Positions 1 through 6,607 of a stretch of DNA of 7,475 bases are shown here, one piece after another. Location of the stretch: assembly GCA_030626465.1 (NCBI GenBank), contig DAOUOU010000138.1:1-7475 (forward strand), given 5' to 3'. The stretch comes from Bacteroidales bacterium. GTDB lineage: Bacteria; Bacteroidota; Bacteroidia; Bacteroidales; UBA10428. The translations under genes and the position numbers were made by a program. The notes beneath the pieces are model-generated. The model did not search any database. It saw only the letters and a program-made list of their open reading frames with translations, and was not told the DNA's origin. Positions within the stretch are counted from its first letter, which is position 1. Every line of letters begins with the position of its first letter.

Positions 1-20
1 AACTTCTCAACTTCTCAACA
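1..20. repeat. Short 8-nt tandem repeat at left edge
   Basis: Two adjacent copies of AACTTCTC followed by the partial copy AACA are visible, and the array may continue beyond the left window edge. The rest of the stretch up to the dehydrogenase stop codon (21-71) is AT-rich, and I see no gene or convincing hairpin terminator in it. A simple repeat of this kind could be a remnant of a longer low-complexity intergenic array. Two copies alone are weak evidence. Confidence 0.4.
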
Positions 21-71
21 TTTCAAAGATCTTACAGTTCATCAGAATCTTCATTTAATTACTTCACCAAC

Positions 72-3014
72 TCATCGATTAATCAGTGCTTCATACAAAA
101 TCTCCACCGGATGAAGTGCTTTTTTTCCTGTCCCGTCCTTGATTTGATGGCGACATGAAGTGCCCGGTGCAGCAACTATTGTTTCTTCTTCCGCCCCCCG
201 AACCGAAGGAAATAAAACCAGTTCGCCAATTTTCATGGATAGATCGAAATGTTCTTTCTCATAACCAAAAGAACCTGCCATTCCACAGCACCCTGACTTG
301 ATCTCTTCTACCGTATAATTTTTTGGGAGACCTAAACACTTTTTTGTTGCATCCGTCGTTGAGATAGCCTTTTGCTGACAATGTCCGTGAAATAATATTT
401 TTACCGAATTGCATGTAAACCTTTCTGCTGATATCCTGTCCTGCTCTACTTCCCGGTGAATAAATTCTTCAAGCGTATAGGTATTTGCGGACAGTGCTAA
501 TGCCTTTTGTTTTTCCTCTCCCCTTAACAAATCCGGGTATTCATCGCGAAATGTAAGAATAGCTGATGGCTCAATACCGATCAGTGGTGTGTTTTTATCT
601 ACTATTGAAGAATAGATCTCAACATTCTTCACTGCCAGCTTTCTTGCCTTTTTTAAAAAACCTTTTGAAAGGTATGGCCGACCACTATCCATGTTGTCTG
701 CTACCTTAATCTCATACCCCAGTTTGGTTAGCAGTTTGGAAGATATTATGCCAATATGGGTATCGTTGTAATTCGTAAACTCATCGATAAAAAGATAAAC
801 TGAGCCATTCTTTTTCTCAATGTTCTGATTGAGAGCTGTCAGATTCTTTTTTAACCACTTTTTGAACGTTTGCCGGTTAACCCCGGGCAGTGATCTTTCA
901 ACCGCAAAACCTATAATTCTCTTTAAAGGAGTTGCAAAAAATCTGTTCGAAACAATTTTATTGTAAAGTCCGCTGACCCTGGAGGCAAGAGCTTGCAACC
1001 CGGAGAAATTAGCAATAAGCCTGGTACGTATTGAAGGTGAATTTGATTTATAATATTGGAATAAAAATTCTGCTTTTAATTTAGTCATATCCACACCGGA
1101 TGGACATTCTGTTTTACATCCCTTGCATGAGAGGCACAAATCAAGAATAGAGTATAGTTCCCTATTATTAAAGGGATTCGTATGTTTATTATCTTTCAGG
1201 ATATCACGTAAAATATTTGCACGGGCACGTGTTGTCTTATCCTCGTCGCGAGTTGCCTGATAGGACGGGCACATGGTCCCTCCTATGACGGCTGATTTCC
1301 GGCAATCGCCGGAACCGATACATTTTTCAGCCAGTCGCAGAATTCCCATGGTTTCTGAAAAATCGAATAATGTATTATACTCCGGAGTAGCCTGGCCTGG
1401 CTTGTACCTAAGGCTGGTATGCATCGGTGGAGTATCGGTTATTTTACCCGGATTGAATAATCCATACGGATCCCATGCTCTTTTAATCTTCTTTAACAAT
1501 TGATAATTCTCTTCTCCGATCATAAAAGGAATAAATTCTCCTCGCAAACGGCCATCTCCATGCTCGCCGCTTAATGATCCTCTGAATGTTTTAACCAGTT
1601 GAGCCATTTCCAGTGCTATGGCATGAAATTGTTCGATCCCTTCCTTTGTTTTCAGATTAATAACAGGCCTTAGATGCAGTTCTCCTGTAGCTACGTGGGC
1701 ATAAAAAACACACTTAAGTTTGTGTTTTTTTAATATCTTATTAAACTCATCGATATAATCAGGTAATACCTCAGGAGGCACTGAAGTATCTTCGATAACA
1801 GCCTGTGGCTTGGCATCACCTGGTATATTTGATAACAATCCCAGTCCTGCTTTTCTTAGCGCCCAGACTTTAGCGATATCATCACCATATAATACAGGGT
1901 ATTCATATCCATACCCTTCTTTTTTCAATTCCTCTATAAGATCCTTTATTATTTCACTTATCTTATCCCTGCTTTCCCTGGCAAATTCCACACACAGTAA
2001 AGCTCCCGGATTCCCTTTTACAAAAAAGCGATTGCGACTGTGTTCGATACTGCTTTTGGTACATTCAAGTATAATGTCATCAATAAGTTCAATGGCCCCG
2101 GGACTGTACTTCAAAGCGATCAAATTAGCTTTAAGCGCTTCGGCTATGTTATGGTGATGAACCACCAGCAATCCCTTCCCGGAAGGAGGCAGGTCAACCA
2201 GATTGAGTTTGATTTCTGTAATAAACATCAAAGTGCCTTCCGAGCCACATATTAACTGACAAAAATTGAAAGGTTTCCCTCCGTCGGTAAAAGGTTCCGA
2301 ATCCATTAAAATATCAATGGCATATCCGGTATTTCTGCGTTCTATTCGTGGATCAGGAAATTCTTCCTTTATCCGTTTGCGATTTTCTGGCAGGGATAAC
2401 AGGCTATTAATACTCCTGTAAATATCACCTTCCAGTCCTTCCGGACTGCACTTCTCTGAAAATTCTGATTTGTTCAATGATTTGAAATGAACTTCAGACC
2501 CGTCGCTTAATAAGCCTTTGATTTCCAATGTATGGTCGCGTGTACTCCCATAAATCAACGAGTGAGCCCCACAGGCGTTATTACCAACCATTCCACCAAT
2601 CATACATCGATTTGATGTAGATGTTTCAGGTCCGAAAAACAGGCCATACTCCTTAAGTTGCATATTCAATTCATCAAGCACAACACCTGTCTCAACTCTT
2701 ACCCACTTCTCCTCCCTGTTAAGCTCAATAACCTTCGTCAGATATTTAGATGTATCAACAACAATTCCTCCTCCAACAACCTGTCCGGCTAGTGATGTTC
2801 CTGCTGTTCGCGGAATAATAGGCAGACCATGTATACTACCAAATTGTATTATTTTGGCAATATCTGCCCGCGTTTGCGGAATAATTACCGCGACAGGCAT
2901 TTCCTGATAGACAGATGCATCAGTAGCATAAAGCGTTCGATTGACCCTGTCTGTTAATACCTCACCATCAAGAGTTTTGCTTAGTTTAATAATGCTTTCT
3001 TTGACCTTCTCCAT
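72..3014 (-). CDS. FAD-linked oxidase / Fe-S / CCG-domain D-2-hydroxyacid dehydrogenase (D-lactate or D-2-hydroxyglutarate type)
   Basis: This 980-residue protein probably oxidises a D-2-hydroxyacid (D-lactate or D-2-hydroxyglutarate) with FAD and passes electrons through Fe-S centres to a quinone or another carrier. Domains in order: a PCMH-type FAD-binding domain (about 35-275) with PRTAGTSLAG at 68-77, GNNACGAHS at 144-152 and CGSEGTL at 256-262; a C-terminal FAD-oxidase domain (about 280-525) with HVATGELHLRP at 440-450, SGEHGDGRLRG at 482-492 and FNPGKI at 520-525; a ferredoxin-like region with C565, C571, C582-Pro and then C627, C630, C633, C637-Pro; and a GlpC/HdrB-like CCG module with HGHCQQK near 876-882, SGCCG at 907-911 and C954. 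The first cysteine motif has three cysteines rather than four. The first CCG repeat is degenerate (DSGRP at 776-780). Length and order match the YdiJ-like group of fused GlcD/GlpC proteins. There is no signal peptide. The ATG at 3014 gives a complete N-terminus and has no Shine-Dalgarno. The exact substrate cannot be read from sequence. Confidence 0.9.
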   Translation of the reverse strand: MEKVKESIIKLSKTLDGEVLTDRVNRTLYATDASVYQEMPVAVIIPQTRADIAKIIQFGSIHGLPIIPRTAGTSLAGQVVGGGIVVDTSKYLTKVIELNREEKWVRVETGVVLDELNMQLKEYGLFFGPETSTSNRCMIGGMVGNNACGAHSLIYGSTRDHTLEIKGLLSDGSEVHFKSLNKSEFSEKCSPEGLEGDIYRSINSLLSLPENRKRIKEEFPDPRIERRNTGYAIDILMDSEPFTDGGKPFNFCQLICGSEGTLMFITEIKLNLVDLPPSGKGLLVVHHHNIAEALKANLIALKYSPGAIELIDDIILECTKSSIEHSRNRFFVKGNPGALLCVEFARESRDKISEIIKDLIEELKKEGYGYEYPVLYGDDIAKVWALRKAGLGLLSNIPGDAKPQAVIEDTSVPPEVLPDYIDEFNKILKKHKLKCVFYAHVATGELHLRPVINLKTKEGIEQFHAIALEMAQLVKTFRGSLSGEHGDGRLRGEFIPFMIGEENYQLLKKIKRAWDPYGLFNPGKITDTPPMHTSLRYKPGQATPEYNTLFDFSETMGILRLAEKCIGSGDCRKSAVIGGTMCPSYQATRDEDKTTRARANILRDILKDNKHTNPFNNRELYSILDLCLSCKGCKTECPSGVDMTKLKAEFLFQYYKSNSPSIRTRLIANFSGLQALASRVSGLYNKIVSNRFFATPLKRIIGFAVERSLPGVNRQTFKKWLKKNLTALNQNIEKKNGSVYLFIDEFTNYNDTHIGIISSKLLTKLGYEIKVADNMDSGRPYLSKGFLKKARKLAVKNVEIYSSIVDKNTPLIGIEPSAILTFRDEYPDLLRGEEKQKALALSANTYTLEEFIHREVEQDRISAERFTCNSVKILFHGHCQQKAISTTDATKKCLGLPKNYTVEEIKSGCCGMAGSFGYEKEHFDLSMKIGELVLFPSVRGAEEETIVAAPGTSCRHQIKDGTGKKALHPVEILYEALINR

Positions 3015-3015
3015 G

Positions 3016-3026
3016 ATTGTTACAAT
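3016..3026. promoter_or_regulatory. 11-bp palindrome directly upstream of the dehydrogenase start
   Basis: ATTGT-T-ACAAT is a perfect 5-bp inverted repeat around a single base. It ends two bases upstream of the minus-strand ATG at 3014. It could be a small operator half-pair or a tiny hairpin influencing translation initiation, but a palindrome this short in AT-rich DNA is easily accidental. Confidence 0.2.
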
Positions 3027-3078
3027 TACTGTCTCAAATCTGCTGGTACCTGCTTTGTTATAAAAAATCTAAAAATCA

Positions 3079-3086
3079 CAAATATA
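3079..3086 (-). promoter_or_regulatory. Candidate Bacteroidota -7 box for the dehydrogenase gene
   Basis: Read on the minus strand, TATATTTG is a full match to the Bacteroidota -7 consensus TAnnTTTG. It would put transcription start near 3073, leaving a leader of about 60 nt before the ATG at 3014. I do not see the expected TTTG -33 element about 20 nt further upstream (around 3106-3110), so the assignment rests on the -7 box and its location only. Confidence 0.4.
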
Positions 3087-3097
3087 ATCTGCTTTTA

Positions 3098-3129
3098 TTT
3101 GTTTTTTCTACTGAAGGAGGCTAATTTCG
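3098..3129 (+). promoter_or_regulatory. Candidate Bacteroidota promoter for the S9 peptidase gene
   Basis: TTTG at 3098-3101, a 20-nt spacer and TAATTTCG at 3122-3129 match the Bacteroidota -33/-7 promoter (TTTG, 19-21 nt, TAnnTTTG) with one mismatch in the -7 box. Transcription would begin near 3134-3136, leaving about 40 nt before the preferred start codon at 3174. It lies back to back with the candidate minus-strand promoter of the dehydrogenase. A perfect AAGGAGG lies at 3114-3120, between the two boxes, and would not be transcribed from this promoter. Confidence 0.4.
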
Positions 3130-3155
3130 GTGACCAAAATAGCAAATAGTAATCA

Positions 3156-5081
3156 ATGTTAAACCTCAACCCAATGAAAACAAAATTATTTTTTATTTTA
3201 CCCATTATGGCACTTGTTCTTTCATCTTGCCTTAAAACTATAGAAAAACCTCCACGTATTGAATTGGAAGAATTTTTCAAGAATCCGGAAAAAGCATATT
3301 TTAAAATATCTCCTAATGGCCAGTATATTTCGTACACTGCCCCATATGAAAGCAGGATGAATATTTTCATTCAGGAGATCGGACAAGATTCAATCAACCA
3401 AATAACCTTTGAAACAGACCGTGACATTGCCGGTTATATATGGGCCAATGACAACAGGGTTCTTTATGTGAAAGATGAAGGAGGTAATGAGGATTATAAA
3501 CTTTTTGGAGTAGATATAGACGGTGAAAACCTGAAATGCCTGACCTGCTTTCCCGGTGTACGAACCACACTAATCGATGATCTTGAAGACAATCCAAGCG
3601 AAGTGTTAATAGGTTTGAACAAAAGATCTGCACAGGTTTTTGATCCTTATCGTCTGAATATTGAAACGGGAGAAATGGTCATGCTTGCTGAAAACCCCGG
3701 AAATATAGTTGGATGGATAACTGATCATGATGGTAATTTAAGAGCCGCCTATGCTATCACAGACGGTGTAAATCAAACCTTGCTCTTTAGAGATAACGAA
3801 GAAGAGGATTTCCGTGAAGTACTTACAACAAGCTGGCGAGACAAATTCAATCTCCATTTTTTCACTTTTGATAACGAAAAATTGTATGTATCATCAAATC
3901 TTGGTCGGGATAAGGAAGAAATTGTAATCTTTGATCCCAACACCGGAGAAGAGGTAGAAAGCCTTTATAAAAATGAAGAAGTGGATGTTAACGGATTACA
4001 CTATTCGCGTAAACGAAAAGTCCTTCTTGCAGCCTCTTATACAACCGACAAAAGACAGTACCATTTCTTCGATGAAGCGGCCAGACAAAGACATGAATTT
4101 TTACAACAGGAATTACCAGGCTATGAAATAGGAATATCTGCCACAGATACTGCAGAGAAGAAGTTTATTGTCCGAACCTTTAGTGATCGGAGTCGGGGAG
4201 CCTATTATATTTACAACTCTGAAACAAAAGAGCTTAATAAAATTGCTGATATCAGTCCCTGGTTGAATGAAGACCATCTGGCTGAAATGAAACCAATCAG
4301 CTACCAAAGCAGGGATGGCTTGACAATACATGGCTATCTTTCGCTTCCAGTAGGCTACGAAGCAAAAAATCTTCCTGTTGTTATAAATCCTCACGGAGGT
4401 CCCTGGCATAGAGATACCTGGAGATTCAATCCCGAGGTTCAGTTCCTCGCAAATCGTGGATTTGCTGTGCTTCAAATGAATTTCAGAGGTTCAACCGGGT
4501 ATGGGAAAGAATTCTGGTTGAAGTCAGTTAAGCAATGGGGCCGTACAATGCAGGATGATATTACCGATGGAGTAAACTGGCTGATTGACCAGGGAATTGC
4601 AGATCCTGAACGTATTGCCATCTATGGCGGAAGTTATGGAGGTTACGCTACCCTGGCCGGATTAACTTTCACTCCTGATGTGTATGCATGTGGTGTTGAT
4701 TATGTTGGGGTTTCGAATATGTTTACTTTTATGAATACAATACCACCCTATTGGGAACCTTTGCGTGAACTGTTTTATGAATTGGTTGGAGATCCGGAGG
4801 CAGATAGTCTTCTGTTGGCAGAGGTTTCTCCGGTATTCCATGCTGATAAAATTACTGCACCCCTGTTTATAGCACAGGGTGCAAATGATCCGAGAGTAAA
4901 TAAAGCAGAATCGGACCAGATGGTAGAAGCATTGAAAGCCAGAGGTATAGAGGTTGAATATATGGTGAAAGACAATGAAGGACATGGCTTCCATAACGAA
5001 GAAAACAGATTTGACTTTTACCGTGCAATGGAGAAATTTTTGGCTCACCATATCGGTGACTCAGTTACAGTATCTAAGTAG
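3156..5081 (+). CDS. S9 family (prolyl oligopeptidase-like) serine peptidase, lipoprotein
   Basis: This is an alpha/beta-hydrolase serine exopeptidase of family S9 (prolyl oligopeptidase / dipeptidyl- or acylaminoacyl-peptidase type), probably trimming short peptides in the cell envelope. Numbered from the ATG at 3156 (641 residues), a signal peptide with lipobox LSSC has its lipidated cysteine at C25, indicating a membrane-anchored lipoprotein. Residues of about 35-380 form the expected beta-propeller, seen as repeated blades such as SPNGQYISY at 52-60 and KLFGVDIDGENL at 115-126. The catalytic domain (about 385-635) has an oxyanion-type HGG at 413-415, the nucleophile motif GGSYGG at 491-496 (Ser493), Asp578 in GANDPR and His610 in NEGHGF. 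The triad is complete. The ATG at 3174 (MKTKLFF...) is the better start because it gives a normal short signal peptide. An in-frame stop at 3150-3152 rules out anything earlier than 3156. Neither start has a Shine-Dalgarno at normal spacing. The exact cleavage specificity is not determinable here. Confidence 0.93.
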   Translation: MLNLNPMKTKLFFILPIMALVLSSCLKTIEKPPRIELEEFFKNPEKAYFKISPNGQYISYTAPYESRMNIFIQEIGQDSINQITFETDRDIAGYIWANDNRVLYVKDEGGNEDYKLFGVDIDGENLKCLTCFPGVRTTLIDDLEDNPSEVLIGLNKRSAQVFDPYRLNIETGEMVMLAENPGNIVGWITDHDGNLRAAYAITDGVNQTLLFRDNEEEDFREVLTTSWRDKFNLHFFTFDNEKLYVSSNLGRDKEEIVIFDPNTGEEVESLYKNEEVDVNGLHYSRKRKVLLAASYTTDKRQYHFFDEAARQRHEFLQQELPGYEIGISATDTAEKKFIVRTFSDRSRGAYYIYNSETKELNKIADISPWLNEDHLAEMKPISYQSRDGLTIHGYLSLPVGYEAKNLPVVINPHGGPWHRDTWRFNPEVQFLANRGFAVLQMNFRGSTGYGKEFWLKSVKQWGRTMQDDITDGVNWLIDQGIADPERIAIYGGSYGGYATLAGLTFTPDVYACGVDYVGVSNMFTFMNTIPPYWEPLRELFYELVGDPEADSLLLAEVSPVFHADKITAPLFIAQGANDPRVNKAESDQMVEALKARGIEVEYMVKDNEGHGFHNEENRFDFYRAMEKFLAHHIGDSVTVSK

Positions 5082-5095
5082 CTACCGATAAAGGC

Positions 5096-5294
5096 ATTAA
5101 TAAAGAGTGTGTTCAAAAAGTATAAGATTCAGATAAAAAAACATATTTTTCTCTGTGTAACTTTGCAGATGCTTTATAAAATCCTGTTTTGCCGGCTGAC
5201 AGGTCTGTGTAACAGTTATTTAAAGCTATAACATAAAGTTACACCAAGAAGACACAAGAAGCTCAAAGACTTTTTAAACACCCTCTTCTTTAAT
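5096..5294. repeat. Nested imperfect inverted repeat, MITE-like or dispersed palindromic element
   Basis: The intergenic gap between two convergent genes is filled by nested inverted repeats. The outer arms 5096-5121 and 5269-5294 pair at 22 of 26 positions and include GTGTGTTCAAAAAGT opposite GGGTGTTTAAAAAGT. Inside them, GTGTAACTTT (5155-5164) pairs perfectly with AAAGTTACAC (5235-5244), then GCTTTA (5171-5176) with TAAAGC (5221-5226), and finally CCTGT (5183-5187) with ACAGG (5199-5203) around a GCCGGC core. TTAA lies at both ends (5097-5100 and 5290-5293); because TTAA is palindromic, it may be part of the arms or a target duplication. No open reading frame of note is inside. It could be a transposon-derived miniature element, a dispersed repeat, or a long hairpin that ends or stabilises both converging transcripts. 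The structure is seen directly; the origin is inference. Confidence 0.65.
5241..5261. repeat. Tandem ACAC(C)AAGAAG duplication inside the palindrome
   Basis: ACACCAAGAAG (5241-5251) is followed directly by ACACAAGAAG (5252-5261) and then by the looser copy CTCAAAGAC (5262-5270). The purine-rich repeat forms most of the unpaired spacer between the inner and outer right arms. It has no counterpart of equal length on the left side, so the palindrome is asymmetric here. Confidence 0.5.
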
Positions 5295-5305
5295 ATTTCC
5301 TGCAA

Positions 5306-6577
5306 TTATTTATCCAATTCTCTTGTGATGGCAATGGCTGCTATGGTGCCATCAGCAATGGCCGTGGTTATCTGGCGATACTTCTTACTGGTAACATCCC
5401 CTATTGCGAATACATCTTTTATATTCGTTCTCATATCTTCGTCGGCCTTTATATATCCCCAGTTATCCAGTTCCAGGCCTTCGGACAAAACTTCCAGATT
5501 CGGCTTCATTCCAATAAAAATAAATACTCCGTCCGAAATGATCTCTTTCCTTTTTCCGCTTTTAAGTTCTTCAATCTCTGTAATCAGTTTACTCTCATGT
5601 TTTTTGAAGGAACGCGGTTCATGTTCGAATATGAAATTGATCTTGGGGTTGGCAAATGCTTTTTCCTGTGCCTGCTTATTGGCTTGAAGTTTATCAAATT
5701 GGTGAACAATTGTTATCTTTCGTGCGAATTTTGAAATGAAGTCAGCTTCTTCGATGGCAGAATTACCTCCACCTATCACAACCACTTCCCTGTCAATAAA
5801 ATATTTTGCATCACATGTAGCACAATAGGATATTCCATTCCCTTTTAATTCTGCTTCACCTGGAACATTAAGTAAATTGGGAGAGGTACCTGTAGCAATG
5901 ATAATCTTCTTTGCTTTTATAGTCTCGTATTCATCAATCAGAATTTCCTTTGATTCAAGATCAACATGCGTTACATCAACAGCTACTTTGTATGTTGTGC
6001 CACAGCGTTTGGTCTGCTCACTCATATTATGAGAGAGAAGGTAACCCGGTTGAGGATCAATAAATCCGGGATAATTTGAAATCTGATGAGTGGTGGATAC
6101 ATGCCCACCTGGCAGGCCAATATCAATTATAATGGCATCAATCTTCGCCTGACACAAATACAAGCCGGCTGTTAATCCACCCGGACCTCCACCAAGGATC
6201 GCAACATCGCAGTGTGTAGTTGTTGGCTCTATTGATGATTTAACTTCGTTGATTGTATCTTTCCCAACAAGTATTTTAAGACCTTCGAAAAGCTCCGCTC
6301 GTTTAATCCCTCCGCTCAAACGAAAGCCCACTTCTTTCCCATCTTCAAAAAATAAGACAGTAGGTGAAGAGCTAACTCCGAATTTTTCTGCCAGGGTTCT
6401 GTTCTCCTGACGAAAGATTTTCAGAAATTTAATATCATTACCGAACAAATCAGAGAGGGCTTCAAATTTAGGAGCCAGAGCTTCACATGGAGGACATTCT
6501 GATGAATAGAAGTCGAGGACAATTTTTCCTCCTTCCAATACTTCATGTTCGAAATTTCTTGCAGATATTTCTTTCAT
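5306..6577 (-). CDS. Thioredoxin-thioredoxin reductase fusion (N-terminal Trx, C-terminal FAD-dependent TrxR-like)
   Basis: This single 423-residue chain joins a thioredoxin to its reductase, so electrons could pass from a nicotinamide or other donor through FAD and a disulfide to the thioredoxin CxxC and on to protein disulfides in the cytoplasm. Residues 1-105 form a thioredoxin fold with active-site CPPC at 28-31 (the classic motif is CGPC) and the cis-proline at Pro72. Residues of about 120-423 form a low-molecular-weight thioredoxin reductase: FAD-binding GGGPGG at 129-134, redox CATC at 252-255 followed by Asp256, dinucleotide-binding GGGNSA at 269-274 and the second FAD motif GDV at 393-395. 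The usual NADPH-phosphate-binding HRRD is HQFD at 292-295, so cofactor use is uncertain. The linker is only about 15-20 residues. The gene starts 30 bp after the stop of the radical SAM gene on the same strand, suggesting co-transcription. There is no Shine-Dalgarno, and the ATG at 6577 begins a complete thioredoxin fold. Enzymatic partner and donor are inferred. Confidence 0.92.
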   Translation of the reverse strand: MKEISARNFEHEVLEGGKIVLDFYSSECPPCEALAPKFEALSDLFGNDIKFLKIFRQENRTLAEKFGVSSSPTVLFFEDGKEVGFRLSGGIKRAELFEGLKILVGKDTINEVKSSIEPTTTHCDVAILGGGPGGLTAGLYLCQAKIDAIIIDIGLPGGHVSTTHQISNYPGFIDPQPGYLLSHNMSEQTKRCGTTYKVAVDVTHVDLESKEILIDEYETIKAKKIIIATGTSPNLLNVPGEAELKGNGISYCATCDAKYFIDREVVVIGGGNSAIEEADFISKFARKITIVHQFDKLQANKQAQEKAFANPKINFIFEHEPRSFKKHESKLITEIEELKSGKRKEIISDGVFIFIGMKPNLEVLSEGLELDNWGYIKADEDMRTNIKDVFAIGDVTSKKYRQITTAIADGTIAAIAITRELDK

Positions 6578-6607
6578 TACGAATAGTATTAAACGTTTGA
6601 TTCATTA

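Noticed and set aside
15..57. Short minus-strand ATG frame downstream of the dehydrogenase
   Set aside because: It encodes only about 15 codons, overlaps a simple repeat and has no ribosome binding site or recognisable sequence.
1273..2255. Plus-strand open frames at 1273-1503, 1810-2157 and 2040-2255
   Set aside because: They lie wholly inside the intact dehydrogenase gene on the other strand and show no recognisable domain or composition of a real protein.
3095..5051. Minus-strand open frames opposite the peptidase (3095-3370, 3394-3633, 4113-4475, 4662-5051, 4775-4975)
   Set aside because: All are antisense to a peptidase with a complete signal peptide, propeller and catalytic triad; none has motifs of its own.
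5131..5152. A-run / T-run hairpin as a rho-independent terminator after the peptidase
   Set aside because: The possible stem is made only of A-T pairs with no GC-rich part, so it is not a convincing intrinsic terminator; the larger nested repeat is a better description.
6591..6598. AAACGTTT palindrome between the radical SAM and thioredoxin genes as an operator
   Set aside because: Only 8 bp in an AT-rich 30-bp gap, with no extension of the symmetry and no promoter nearby; chance is sufficient.
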